Under the pieces are notes generated by a model, which had not been told where the DNA came from, did not search any database, and saw only the letters and a list, made by a program, of their open reading frames with translations. 64,000 nt of DNA from Vombatus ursinus (lineage: Eukaryota > Chordata > Mammalia > Diprotodontia > Vombatidae). The stretch lies in NCBI RefSeq assembly GCF_900497805.2, contig NW_020948739.1:14929593-14993592 (forward strand), written 5' to 3'. Numbering within the stretch: position 1 is the stretch's first letter; every line of letters starts with the position of its first letter. Positions 45,825-56,090 of this stretch are shown in pieces. The position numbers were made by a program, and so were the translations under genes.

Positions 45825-46265
45825 GTTGTTTCACTGGTATAGGGGACTTCTGAATGAGTAATGCTTTCCACAAATGCAGGTCTTTACTCTCTCTACAACT
45901 TAGATACTTTAACAGTTGCCTAGAGTAGTGGTGTCAAATTCAAATAGAAATGGGGATGGTGGTGGTAGGGTGCTACTAATGTATACTTAAGGATGCCTGT
46001 GGGCTACATAGTGACTTAGTTTTAAAATGTAATATTATTTATGGTTTGTTGTATTTTTATTTATTTTGTTAAATATTTCCCAATTAAATTTTAATCTGGT
46101 TTGGGCTGCACTCAGGCCACATCTGTGAGCCATGTGTTTGACACCTCTGGCCTAGAACACTGAGTGATTAAGTGACTTATCAAGAATCACATCTGTCAAA
46201 AGCAGAATTTGAACCCAAGCCTTCCTGAATTCAGGGCCAGGACATCCACCATCCAAAACTGCCTC
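45825..46265 (-). mobile_element. Type 4 CORE-SINE split by a MITE
   Basis: The antisense tail (GTTTCACTGGTATAGGGGAC, CAGTTGCCTAGAG) continues after the MITE with CACTGAGTGATTAAGTGACT and GAATTTGAACCCAAGCCTTC. Confidence 0.7.
45926..46149. mobile_element. hAT-like MITE with TSD
   Basis: Terminal repeats are TAGTGGTGTCAAA and TTTGACACCTCTG. The flanks GCCTAGAG (45918-45925) and GCCTAGAA (46150-46157) are an 8-bp TSD with one mismatch, inside an otherwise continuous SINE. Interior TTGTTAAATATTTCCCAATT. A second copy, reversed, is at 51064-51268. Confidence 0.85.
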
Positions 46266-46762
46266 TGAGCTCATGTAGATGTCATGAAATGTATTGTAGA
46301 AGTCTTGTAGTATTCCTGGGCCTAAGGCAATGAGCACAATGCCATTTCAGGACAGGAACATCTGGGTGGCTCTAGCTTATATCAGCATCCTTTCTCCATC
46401 TGGACTGTGCATGTTACATCTTGCATGCACCTCATTGTTTTTTGTGTTGCTTAAATTGACAACTGGAGAATGGATGAATAAAACTATCTCCATGGTCACA
46501 ACTGTCAAGAATCATGTATTATTAATGACTTCTAAGAGATTGGTCTAACAACGTATACAAGAAAAACAAAATGGCTGAAGAATGCCTATTGTCCAGACAT
46601 TCAAGTGAATGGCCAATCCATTAAATTAGTCCAGATCTCTCTCAGACAGTGCTTCAGATAGACAATGAACTTGGCTTGAAATTGAATAGAAAGAAGAGAA
46701 TGAGCTGCACTGCATGTGGGAAATTGTGCAGTGTTTTTAATGATGCCAAATGATCTCTTGCC
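46266..46762. other. No recognised gene or repeat
   Basis: Unassigned. Confidence 0.4.
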
Positions 46763-46788
46763 ACACACACACACACACACACACACAC
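46763..46788. repeat. (CA)n microsatellite
   Basis: About 13 CA units. Confidence 0.9.
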
Positions 46789-48838
46789 AAAGATAGAGAT
46801 GAGATAAAGATGAGAAGATTCTTCGTGTGGCTATAGTTACCCCATCCTAATTAAGCAGGCTATAGACTCTGAAAAAAGGGAAATGGACAAAAGCAAGCTC
46901 AATGACGTTATCAACACATTTTAGTGAAATTCACTACATTTCACCAATGAGGATATTCCCTCTAGCAGTGGAGAACACAGCCATCCTTGTCTGCTTTTCC
47001 TGCAAAACTCTCATCTTTGTTTTCCCATAAGTTTGTCACAAGGTGTCCACCCACTATTCTGGGGACCTTTCTCATATTTTCCTGACATCTAGAAGGTACC
47101 AATGCAGTGTACAGGCTAAGGAAAAGTAGTTGTCAAAAAGAGGAAGTTAAAAGAGCCAGGAAAACACCTTAGTTAGAGACAGAGACAGTACATAAATCCA
47201 GGTAATACCGAAAATACTTGCTCCATTACAACAAATGTTTATTCCCTATCCTCTTTCTCTATGTGATTCTAAGGTGGCTATGTCCACAGAGACTTTGTTT
47301 GATAAAGTACTCCATATTGCTATCAAATGGAGCATAAAACAAAATTATGTTTTACATAATAGTATGACACATTTATTGGGTCAGAGAGAAGGCCCTGTGC
47401 AGAATTCAAGTTGTAGAATCCCTATTTATAGTGACTTTCTCTAAAAATTGCTATCCATTAATGATACCATATTAATTGCAATCAGCCCTATAAGATCACT
47501 CCAAAACCATCATATATCCTCAGTTAAAATCACAGTCTTTTGAGGAGAACGAGAAAAATTTTCACATTAATTTATTGAGGACCTATTTTTGAAGTAAAAT
47601 TTTTGTTTACTTAAGTGAGGTCCTATTCCTTCTTTTCAAATATCAATGTGAGAAAAGGTTTATTAAATCCAGACACTTATTATAAAAGTGAATATGTAAA
47701 TATAAATGAATATAATATGATTTGTAATAATGATAAAAGTGAATATAATAAAAATAAGTGAAATATGTAAATATAATTGTGGAAATTCAAAGAAAATATT
47801 CTGCAATGACAAGCACCAATATATATAGTGAAGCATTATTTGAGGCAGGAGAGACTAGTTCAAACAGAGTTTAGGGTTAACTTATAAATGCAACTTGTCC
47901 TCTAGATTTTACATGTGCTAATTGGCCTTCCCTTTTCAAATATAACCCCTGTTAAATTGTAATATTTTGGCAGGACTCTTGAATGTTCTTCCATTATGTT
48001 GAATTTTTTAAAGGGTCGAATTTTTTTTTTGTAACAAATCCATTGTAATGTGCCTTTGACTATAGTTTTTCAGAATTTCCAATTTCCTTTGATAAAGATG
48101 ATTCATTTTTATTTTTAATCATCCTCTTTGCCAAATTGAGATTGGGATTCAATAATTCTAAATTACCTCATCTCTTTATTTTTTCATGACAATCAAGGGG
48201 AAAAAACTGAAAAAAAATGTATTTTCATGGTGAGCTACATTTCTTTAAGTTCTTGGAAAGTTGAATTTTGGGGGAAAATGACTTTTTTTAAAAATTAATT
48301 CAAATGTTTGAAGTTGTGTGAGCTTCACCTCCATTAACAATTAAAATTCAACATTTAATTTTGTTTAATATTTTCCACAGTCAAGATGAGTAGAACAAGT
48401 AACCAAAATTAAAATGAATAACTTTCCTCAGAAATGTGAACCCCTCAAAAATCATGTGAATGAGAGTCCCAAAGAAAATGTCCTTGGTAAAGTTTGTTTT
48501 GCTTTTGGTTTTGGCTGAGAGAAATTTTGCATCTTAATAACGGTTTTCGGCTTTAGATTTTGATAGAGGAAAGCTGCAGAGACTTAAGAAAGTGGTTAAC
48601 ATTTGATCCTATTCACTGTTCAATTGAAACTATACCAGCATTTTGGTGTGTCATGCTGATATCAAATTGAAACAACAGCACAGCTGAAAAGTCAATTTCT
48701 ATTAAGAGAAACTATATATTTTAGAATCTTCAAGAAGCAGAATTATATGACTATGATCACGCATAAGATTCCTACTATTTAACTAAATAAGTAAAATAAT
48801 TTTGCCATTAAGATATTCTAATTAAATTTAATTAAATT
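46789..48838. other. About 2-kb repeat-poor block, no gene recognised
   Basis: The longest stretch of the window without a recognised mobile element. AT-rich, short frames only. It could include regulatory or conserved non-coding DNA; nothing in the text proves it. Confidence 0.45.
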
Positions 48839-48839
48839 A

Positions 48840-49005
48840 TTTATTTATTAAGCACATACTATGTAAAAGATGAGAGATTTTGAGTTAGATAGTCATCCAG
48901 ACCAGTATCTTCATTTTACTTGCCCGGGGTTACATTGTAAGTGCCAAGTGGGATTGAACTCAGGTCCTCTGATTGCGGATCTGACACCCTTTCTATTACA
49001 CCACA
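48840..49005 (-). mobile_element. Diverged CORE-SINE, antisense
   Basis: TTATTAAGCACATACTATGT, GATAGTCATCCAGACCAGTA and TGAACTCAGGTCCTCTGATT. Mixed features; subfamily unclear. Confidence 0.45.
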
Positions 49006-49007
49006 TT

Positions 49008-49236
49008 TGTTCAGTCATTTCAGTCATGTCTGACTGTTCATGACCTCATTGGCATTTTCTTGGCAAAGATACTGAAATGGTTTGCCATTTCCTTCTCCAG
49101 CTCATTGAGGAAACTATGACTTACCCAGGGCCACACAGCTAGTAAGTGTCTAAGAAGCCAGTTTTGAACTCAGGAAGATGAGTCCTCCTGACTCCAGGCT
49201 CTGCACTCCATCCACTAGGCCACCTAGCTGGCCCCA
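49008..49236 (-). mobile_element. Mar-1 CORE-SINE, antisense
   Basis: GTTCAGTCATTTCAGTCATG, TTTTCTTGGCAAAGATACTG, CTAGGCCACCTAGCTGGCCCC. Confidence 0.92.
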
Positions 49237-49439
49237 TCATGCTGCAGCTCATCCATCTATACATAGAGCCTGCTCTGAAGGATTGGGGAAAGGACATGTT
49301 TATAAATAAGCTACAAGAATAAGTGTGATAATTGCAAGAAAATGTCCCAGGCAAATTTCCTTTAAAAAAATTCATCAATGTTCTTTGTTTCTAGGGATCT
49401 TCTTAGATCCCTCAGCCAGAGAGCCATCCCTTATGAAAA

Positions 49440-50075
49440 AAAATTAAGAGATAAACAAAAGCAGTTAAACAAAACTAACCAAAGCATCAACCTAATCTGA
49501 CTAAGTATGGCAGTGTTGTACATCCCAAGTTTCTTATCTTTGCAAACAAGTGAGGGAAATAAATTCCCATTTCATCTTCAGGCCCAAGTTCAGTTTTTAA
49601 ACAGTATTCAGTTTAAGTTTTTTTTTTTCATTCTTTCCATTTGCATTGCTGTAATCACTGTGTACATTGTTTTCATGGTTCTACTTATTTCAATTTGCAT
49701 CTGTTCATAAAAGTCTTCATATGTTTTCTACATTTTTCATATTCATCATGTCTATGATGAATGAGCCATAATGGCTCAGTAAATGGACAGAGAAATTGCC
49801 TTACAGTTTCTTTAGCCATTCTCCAATCAATAGGCATATGCTTTGTGTCAAGTTCTTTACTTCAAAATTGCTGCTATAAATATTTTATGGTGTATTGGTC
49901 CTTCCTTTCTATCTTTGATCTCCTTGGGGTTTATGCCCTTCACTAGGATCTTTGAGTCATATGGTATGGACATTTTAGTTACTTGCTTAGGATCATTTGA
50001 GATGGCTTTCCAGAAGGTTTCCAGGAAAAATTCATACAAAAATTTCCATGAGAAAGAAGAAATCATTTTCATTTG
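49440..50075 (-). mobile_element. L1 3' UTR, antisense
   Basis: ATTGCTGTAATCACTGTGTA, TTAGCCATTCTCCAATCAAT, AAAATTGCTGCTATAAATAT and GATCTCCTTGGGGTTTATGC are in antisense L1 order; diverged. Confidence 0.7.
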
Positions 50076-50099
50076 GTAGGGTTAGTAAAATTTTCATGG

Positions 50100-50300
50100 G
50101 ACCAGGTACTGGCGAAAGGATGCCGGATTGTGAGTGAACCTGGGTTCAAATACTGGCTTTGGTACTTGCTACCTCTGAGAACCTGAGTGATTCATCTCAT
50201 ACCTTCAGGTCTCAGTTTCCTCATGTATAAAATGAGGGTGTGGAACTAGATGGCTTCTAAGGTCCCTTCCAGCCCCAAATCTATGATCCTAGGATCTTAA
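50100..50300 (+). mobile_element. Ther-2/MIR3-type SINE
   Basis: CCTGGGTTCAAATACTGGCT, CTCAGTTTCCTCATGTATAA and the CR1/L3-like tail GGAACTAGATGGCTTCTAAG, CCCTTCCAGCCCC, CTATGATCCTAGGATC. Confidence 0.85.
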
Positions 50301-50342
50301 CTGGGCATTGAAGGAAGAGAGCAATTTCAACAGATAGAGAAA

Positions 50343-50590
50343 GTGTCAGGGTGTTATAGTGAATAGAGTGCTGAAGTTGGCACAGCAATAACTTGGGTTC
50401 AAAGCCTATCTCTAGCAATGACTTAATCCAGTAAACATGAGCAAGCTCTATCTATGAGCCTCAGTTTCCTCTGCAAAACAGGGGATATTAATACCATTAG
50501 TATTCCACCTCAAAGGGTTATAGTAAGGCACCATAATGTAAAAGTCATTAGTAATGAAAGTAGTCTAACAATGACAATAATCAATAGTAA
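50343..50590 (+). mobile_element. MIR-type SINE
   Basis: AGTGAATAGAGTGCTGAAGT, CTCAGTTTCCTCTGCAAAAC and a degenerate MIR 3' part. Confidence 0.65.
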
Positions 50591-50904
50591 GATAATAATG
50601 TAAAAGACATTTACAATAATGTAAAAGACGCTTTAGAGGGTTGTATAAAGTCAAATATTATTAATACTATGGAAGGAGTCCCTCCCAGGCCTGAGGGTGC
50701 TGAATAAGTCAAAACACAGATAAAAGTGAAAGAAAAACAAAAACTGGAGACTAGAGAGTTGTGCAATTTTGGAGGGAGGAGGAACAAATAACACATGCTG
50801 AGGAATAATATGAGATAAGAATACTTAAGGGAGAAAAGACACAAGCAAAAGAAAATTCTTTAGGTAAACATGCAGGTTATCTGATTTCCATCTCCAAACG
50901 GTAT

Positions 50905-51056
50905 GAAGTAGAGACAACATGGCATAGTGGAGAGAGTCAGGAAGACTTGGATTCAAGTACCACTTTAAATGCTTACAAGTTGGGTGATATCAGAGAAATC
51001 ATCTCTTTGTGCCTCAGTTTCCTCATCTGTAAAATAAGAATGTTTGATTTTTTTCC
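50905..51056 (+). mobile_element. MIR-type SINE
   Basis: ACATGGCATAGTGGAGAGAG, GATTCAAGTACCACTTTAAA, CTCAGTTTCCTCATCTGTAA. Confidence 0.75.
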
Positions 51057-51063
51057 TCTAAGG

Positions 51064-51268
51064 TACAGGTGTCAAATGCTGGGCCACATGTGGCAACAAC
51101 ATTCCAGATCAGATTAAAATGTAATTGGGCAATATTGAGCAAAGTGAATAAAGATATAATTAACCATAGATAATATCAATATGTGGTTTTCTTAGTCAAT
51201 ATGCAATTCACAGGGATTCCTATGTATAGTATAGTGGTCCCTGTTTCTAATTGAGTTTGATAACACTG
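51064..51268. mobile_element. hAT-like MITE with TSD (second copy of the 45.9-kb family)
   Basis: Ends TACAGGTGTCAAA and TTTGATAACACTG; interior ATCAGATTAAAATGTAATTG matches the reverse of the 45926 copy. The flanks CTCTAAGG (51056-51063) and CTCCAAGG (51269-51276) are an 8-bp TSD with one mismatch. Confidence 0.82.
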
Positions 51269-51289
51269 CTCCAAGGTGATAATGGTACC

Positions 51290-51515
51290 ATTTATGTAAC
51301 ACTTTAATGTTCACAAAGAACTTTATTTAGATTATTTAATTTTATCCCCCCAAGAACCCTGAAAGGTAGGTGCTATTATCATCCCCATTTTACAGAGGAG
51401 GAAACTGAGGCAAAAAGAGGATCACTTGACTTGCCCAGTTAAGTGTCAGAGGCAGAATTTGAACTCAGATCTTTCTGCCTCCAAGTCCTATGCTCTTTCC
51501 ACTGTGCCACCCAGA
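51290..51515 (-). mobile_element. CORE-SINE (MIR type), antisense
   Basis: CCATTTATGTAACACTTTAA, CATTTTACAGAGGAGGAAAC and CTCTTTCCACTGTGCCACCC. Confidence 0.82.
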
Positions 51516-52390
51516 TCTTGCTTAACTCCAAATAATGATCACAGAAGTACTAACCAAATAAGATAGAGGCAAAAAAGAAGTTGACTGACCATTCTGATGC
51601 AAGAAAACATTTGGGAAAAGAGATGGGAACACATTTCCAAATTTAGAACCTGCTCTAAATTCACGGAATCAAGGTTTGAAACTAAACTCAGGACTCTTAG
51701 ACTTTTGAGTTCATTTGTTCTTGGCAAAATATAGCTTCCTATTTTTAAGAAAAAAAAGCCTCATTTAATTTTTTTTTAAAGCTCATAGTGTGTAACATTT
51801 TAATGATTTAAGTGTAAATGAATCAGAAATCTACGGATTGAGTTTGCATCCAAGTATACGAGATTCAGAATTTAAGGAAAACCTCCATAAGCAAATACAT
51901 TTGGTGTTTTATCAAACCTTAGAGCAAATTGAAAATGGTTTGGGCTAGAACACTGGCCAGCAGCAGCGAACCCTAAGTAAAGCAAAACAGCATGAATCTG
52001 AAAATATATTTGTGCATCTAGCCTAAGAGATTGCAATAGCTAGTAGGGAATTCTTTAGACCCCTTCAGGAAATTCTGCGGTTACAAACAAGGCTTCCATA
52101 AATACATTGCTCTGCATGCCACTCAGAAAGCAACCTCGTTTAGTCCAGCTTATCCTCCCACTTTGTCTCCCACCCCCTGCATCTTTACAGCCACAAATGT
52201 ATAAATATACAGAGAGATAAGGAGTCATCATCATTAATGTCTTCTATCTAAAAATGGAGAGTTTCCTTAAGAGGCAGTGAGCTCCTCATCACTGGAGGTT
52301 TATGTCTGTAGGGGTGGTTGTTCATATAGCAGTTGCATGAGATTACCTCAATGAATGCTCCCCTCCCCATCCACAGCTTTGGGATTCTAA
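51516..52390. other. Mostly unassigned; contains one arm of the 27.8-kb repeat
   Basis: 51800-51990 matches the outer half of the inverted repeat at 27783-28324: TAATGATTTAAGTGTAAATG, GGTGTTTTATCAAACC and TTGAAAATGGTTTGGG are in the same order as in the reversed right arm. The rest is unrecognised. Confidence 0.6.
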
Positions 52391-52398
52391 GATAGGGA

Positions 52399-53380
52399 TT
52401 TTATTTTATTTTTTTTGAGGGTGCTAAGTCGGTATTTATTATTTAAATTGAAGAACATGTTATGAAGGGAGTGGGGGGGCATATTTATAACAGAGTCCAA
52501 GGTGGAGCCCCAGGGGAAAGGGAAGAAGGGAAGAGACAAGGAGAGGAGGGCCTCTCCTCTGTGTCTGCTCTAGACAGGGTTGATCCTGATTTCTGAGCCT
52601 TGGTCCAGGGCACACAATGAAGCACGTGATAAGATGAGGTTCGAGGGGCGATAGGTTTAGTAAACATCGAGGGGTGGCCAGAGTTACACATTCAATCAGA
52701 GGTGAGGGCTGAGATTCTCCTTGGATCAGCAGCACCGCTTCCTTTTAGGAATTGAAGCATAGTGGTAAGTTCCATCCCACTTATTTCAGCTCTTATGAAA
52801 CATTCCTGTAGTTAAAGTCTTTGTGCTAAAGAATTCTTTCATTGCCTCTCTAACTTCTTGTACTTTGCTTCTGAATGGATGGATCCATTTCATCCAATTA
52901 AAGGCAACTCAAGAAAGTATTCAACGTTAGTTCTTAGTGAAAATGAGGATGTGGAGTAAGCACTCTGACATAGCAGTGGTTAACAAATGTATCAGCTTCC
53001 TAGTTTCTTAAATATGCATCCAACTTGTAAGCTGCCTGCTCAAGGGCTGCTACTTGCTCCTCAATTAAAGTGATCTGATCCAGATAAGGCTGAAGTACTG
53101 CAGATTTCTGGTTTTGAGTCCTTTAGATTTCTCCTTATGTTTACTACAATAGCTTTCACTTCTAGATACCTCAAGCTAGTCAGTTTGTTCATATTTTCCA
53201 AAAGTTTAAAGTCTTAACTGGTGGTTGTTGACTCTCCTGTTAGGTACGTGGTTATTTTGGAGAACATGTCCTGGCACAGCCCTGTGATGTCCACCTTGGT
53301 GGGCTCAGTGGCCTCCTCGGATGTCTCCACCACGGCATCTTCTAGGCTGGGGAAGGGAAGAATGAGAAAGGAAGGACGGA
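52399..53380 (-). pseudogene. BLOC1S2: Retropseudogene of BLOC1S2 (BLOC-1 subunit 2)
   Basis: The functional gene encodes a small coiled-coil subunit of BLOC-1 and BORC, which act in biogenesis and positioning of lysosome-related organelles. Reading the minus strand from 53350, I see VDITGLCQDMFSKI, TTYLTGES, KLLENMNKLTSLRYLE, QPYLDQITLIEEQVAAL, EQAAYKLDAY and, after an interruption, AKYKKLERQ and a stop at about 52845, matching the family end to end except the first ten or so residues. Exons are joined without introns. An AATAAA signal (minus strand, near 52440) and a poly(A) tract (T-rich at 52399-52419) follow. A stop codon falls at 53214-53216 (after TTTS), and there are frameshifts near the NLKD and LDAY segments. 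About 127 bp of extra sequence (52868-52994) splits the C-terminus. A possible TSD is AAGATAGGGA (52389) and AGGATAGGGA (53381). Not expected to make protein. Confidence 0.9.
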
Positions 53381-53470
53381 AGGATAGGGAGGGGGGAGGG
53401 AAGAAAGGGGAGAGGGAAGGGAAGGGGAGAAAAAGGGAAGGGTGAAGAGTTGGAGAAAGAGGTAAGGGGA
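53341..53470. repeat. Purine-rich (GGAAGG)n-like tract
   Basis: Nearly all purine on the plus strand. On the minus strand its end next to the BLOC1S2 copy, TTCTTCCCTTCCCCAG, looks like a splice acceptor. Confidence 0.85.
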
Positions 53471-53544
53471 GGGCTAAGGTAAGGATTTTAAAGCAAAGGA
53501 AGATTGTACCTTGGACTGACCCCTAGGAAATACTGTGACATAGT

Positions 53545-54078
53545 AATAATAATCACTAACATTCATTTATGTAACATCTGAAGGTTTACAAAGTGTTGTG
53601 CATATATTATCTCATTTGATTCTCACAACAACCCTGGAAGATAGGTATGGTTATTCCAATTTTACAAATGAGGAAAATGAAGCTAAGAGGTATTGTGTGA
53701 CACTGTGGAAAAAATGCTGGGCCTAGAATCAGAAAGACCTGAGTTCAGACACTTACTAGCTGAGTGACCTCAGGCAAGAGATTTAACTTCTTTTTGCCTC
53801 ATTTTCCTCAACTGTAAAATGGGGACAATAATAGCACCTATCTCCCAGGGTTTTGTGAGGATCAAATAAAATCATATTTGTAAAGCACTTAGTATAGTGC
53901 CTATTGTAGCCTCCTTATAAATGCTAATTATTGTTGTTGTTATTGTTTTTGTTGTTATGTGATTCTCCCAGGGTCATTCAGGATTGTCTGGACACAGAAA
54001 TGTCTGATACAGATTTTGAACTTATGTCTTCCTGACTCCAAGTCCATTACTCTCTCCACTATGTCACCTAGTTGCTTA
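53545..54078 (-). mobile_element. MIR-type SINE, antisense, split by another MIR
   Basis: TAACATTCATTTATGTAACA and CAATTTTACAAATGAGGAAA lie left of 53692; TTATGTGATTCTCCCAGGGT and CTTCCTGACTCCAAGTCCAT lie right of 53950, in the order of one antisense element. Confidence 0.7.
53692..53950 (+). mobile_element. MIR-type SINE nested in MIR
   Basis: GTGTGACACTGTGGAAAAAA, GACCTGAGTTCAGACACTTA, GTGAGGATCAAATAAAATCA and TAAATGCTAATTATTGTTGT: a full sense element. Confidence 0.78.
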
Positions 54079-54480
54079 AATAGGTAAGGTTTGTACCACC
54101 CCCTCTCATTTGGGAGCCCCTTTTTGTCCTCCACTCAGTCACAAGGTACTTCATACCTATTTCTGCTTTCACAAACTCCACATAACCTTGTCTGCTCCAG
54201 AAGTGCTGCATGATCTAGACTTCTCTAAATTCTTTCTTTCCATCAAAACTTAACATTCCATTTTATTTTCACATTACCCTGCTAGGTGGTAGTTAGCTAA
54301 TTTTGGAAACTAATGCTTGCTGATTTCATTAAGATATCACCATGTCTTATAAAAATTAGAGCAATGTAAAATAATTGCCACAACATGGACCTTAGAGAGG
54401 CCCAGAAATCATGTCAGCTGACAAACCATTCACTTCCTTGATAAGCTGAGAGATATAGTAACAAAGGACAAATTAATCTT
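54079..54480. other. No recognised gene or repeat
   Basis: Unassigned. Confidence 0.4.
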
Positions 54481-54504
54481 TGCATGTAAATTCATTTGTA
54501 AAAG

Positions 54505-54665
54505 AAAGAATGAATGAATTAAAGAAAGAAAGAAAGAGAGAGAGAAGAAAGGAAGAAGAAAGAAGGAAGAAAAAAGAAATAAGAAAAAAGGAAGAAAGAG
54601 GAAAACAGAAGAAGAAAGGGAGAAAGAAAAAAAGAAAGAAAGAAAGAAAAAGAAAGAAAGAAACT
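54505..54665. repeat. (GAAA)n/(GGAA)n purine tract
   Basis: Imperfect GAAA and GGAAGAAA repeats; charged reading frames on the plus strand are artefacts. Confidence 0.9.
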
Positions 54666-54769
54666 GACAGAAGAAAATGTTGAAAGAGAGATTATAACAA
54701 AACCTAAAATCACTTTAGGTTTTTTGGTTGTTGTATCATTTGTTTATTCATAATGGGAACTATGACTGG

Positions 54770-54898
54770 GCAGCTGTGGCCACAATCGCTGAAGATGCAG
54801 AAAAGAAAGTTCTTGCTATGGAAGACCTTGGCACTGTCAAATGGTTCTACATCAGAAACTGACATGATTTTATCAGCAGAAATGACAAATGACATATT
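54770..54898 (+). pseudogene. YBX3: Fragment of a YBX3-type cold-shock protein retropseudogene
   Basis: The plus strand reads EDAEKKVLAMEDLGTVKWF, YIRN, stop, HDFISRND, matching EDAEKKVLATKVLGTVKWF, NVRNGYGFINRND at the start of the Y-box protein cold-shock domain. EDAEKKVLA points to YBX3 (formerly CSDA) rather than YBX1, from memory of the families. RNP1-like GYGFI has become stop-H-D-F-I. The match fades after RND and no further domain, tail or TSD is seen. The functional protein binds RNA and DNA and represses translation; this piece cannot. Confidence 0.72.
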
Positions 54899-54964
54899 AA
54901 AACTACTTTCCTGCTTTACCTTAAGGATTATGGGACCTTTCAACTTGACTAGTTGATGAAACTA

Positions 54965-55072
54965 TATATACATATATCTATATGCTTGTATGTATGTATG
55001 TGTATATCTATATGCACAAAATACACAAATTGTCATTCTATATGTCTATCTATCTATCTATCTATCTATCAT
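54965..55072. repeat. TA-rich and (ATCT)n repeats
   Basis: TATATACATATATCTATATG and ATCTATCT repeats at 55041-55070. Confidence 0.85.
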
Positions 55073-55084
55073 TTCCTTGATAGC

Positions 55085-55250
55085 AATTAGTCAACAAATG
55101 TTTATTAAGTGTCTTCTGTGTGTTAGGTACTGTACTAAATGCTGGGACCATCTTACTTTTCTATTTGTTTAACTAGAACTTAGCACAGTGTTCTGCACAT
55201 AGCAAATGCTTATGTTTGTTTTTTTTTATTCATTCATTCACTGATGCACA
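55085..55250 (+). repeat. Repeat A start joined to an L2 tail
   Basis: AACAAATGTTTATTAAGTGT and GGTACTGTACTAAATGCTGG match repeat A. From 55150, AACTTAGCACAGTGTTCTGC and CATAGCAAATGCTTATGTTT match an L2 3' end, closed by ATTC repeats. Confidence 0.55.
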
Positions 55251-55377
55251 TTGTTTTTAGTACACTAAATCCCCCAAATATTTTTTGGTGAACTTCTGCC
55301 TTTCTATTTCTCTTCTATCTTTGCCTGAGAAGTTGATTTGTTAGATATTTTAAACTTTACATTTATTACTATTAGGG
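55251..55377. other. Unassigned
   Basis: Nothing recognised. Confidence 0.4.
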
Positions 55378-55660
55378 AAGCAGCACAGCATAGAGGCTAG
55401 AGGGACTTGGAATTAAGACTTGGGTTAGAATCTTGCTTTATATACTTACTTCTTCTCTGACCCTGGGCAAGTCATTTAATCTTTCTTAGCCTCAGTTTCA
55501 TCTTCTATAAAATGGGGGTAATGATAGCACTTATTGCATAAAGTAGTTCTAAAGCTCAAGTAACATTATATATTATATATTATATTAATTATATTATATT
55601 ATATTATATTATATTATATTATATTATATTATATTATATATTATGTATGTATATATTTAC
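55378..55660 (+). mobile_element. MIR-type SINE followed by (TATTA)n
   Basis: GAAGCAGCACAGCATAGAGG, CCTGGGCAAGTCATTTAATC and CTCAGTTTCATCTTCTATAA; from 55568 a TATTA repeat replaces the 3' end. Confidence 0.75.
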
Positions 55661-55784
55661 ATTCATAAATCTTAAGGTACTACGTAAATTTAGCAGTTAA
55701 ACTGCAAGTTCTAATGTCATTGTAAGTGAGGCACCTTGAAATACTTAAACTATTATATAAATGATAACTTTTTTGTGCCAGACC

Positions 55785-56090
55785 TGTGATTTCACTGGTG
55801 CAGGGAAATCTTTGTGGGGAGCATCTATCAACACAAATTAGCACTATCTTTGAGCAGGGGTTCTTAACCTGGCATCCACATAACTGTTTTTTGAAAACTC
55901 TATTTCAAATAAATGTTTTCCTTTGTAATCTTGTGCATTTTATTTTATTCATTTAAGGTTTTTTGAGCCTAAAATCATTTAAAACATTATTTAAAAGCAT
56001 TACCTAAGAAGAGGTCTATAGGCTTCATGAGAGCGCACAAAAATAATTAAGAACCCCTGTCTTAAAGAATTTCCTGAGGCATTGAGATGT
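55785..56090 (-). mobile_element. Type 4 CORE-SINE split by a MITE
   Basis: GACCTGTGATTTCACTGGTG and CAACACAAATTAGCACTATC lie before the MITE, AATTTCCTGAGGCATTGAGA after it. Confidence 0.55.
55855..56059 (+). mobile_element. hAT-like MITE with TSD
   Basis: Ends CAGGGGTTCTTAACCTGGCA and its counterpart AATTAAGAACCCCTG. The flanks TCTTTGAG (55847-55854) and TCTTAAAG (56060-56067) match at six of eight bases. Interior GTAATCTTGTGCATTTTATT and GAGGTCTATAGGCTTCATGA. An older, reversed copy is at 34355-34618. Confidence 0.8.

Noticed and set aside
52460-52735. Minus-strand frame of 91 codons
   Set aside because: It lies in the 3' UTR part of the BLOC1S2 retropseudogene and has no homology I recognise.
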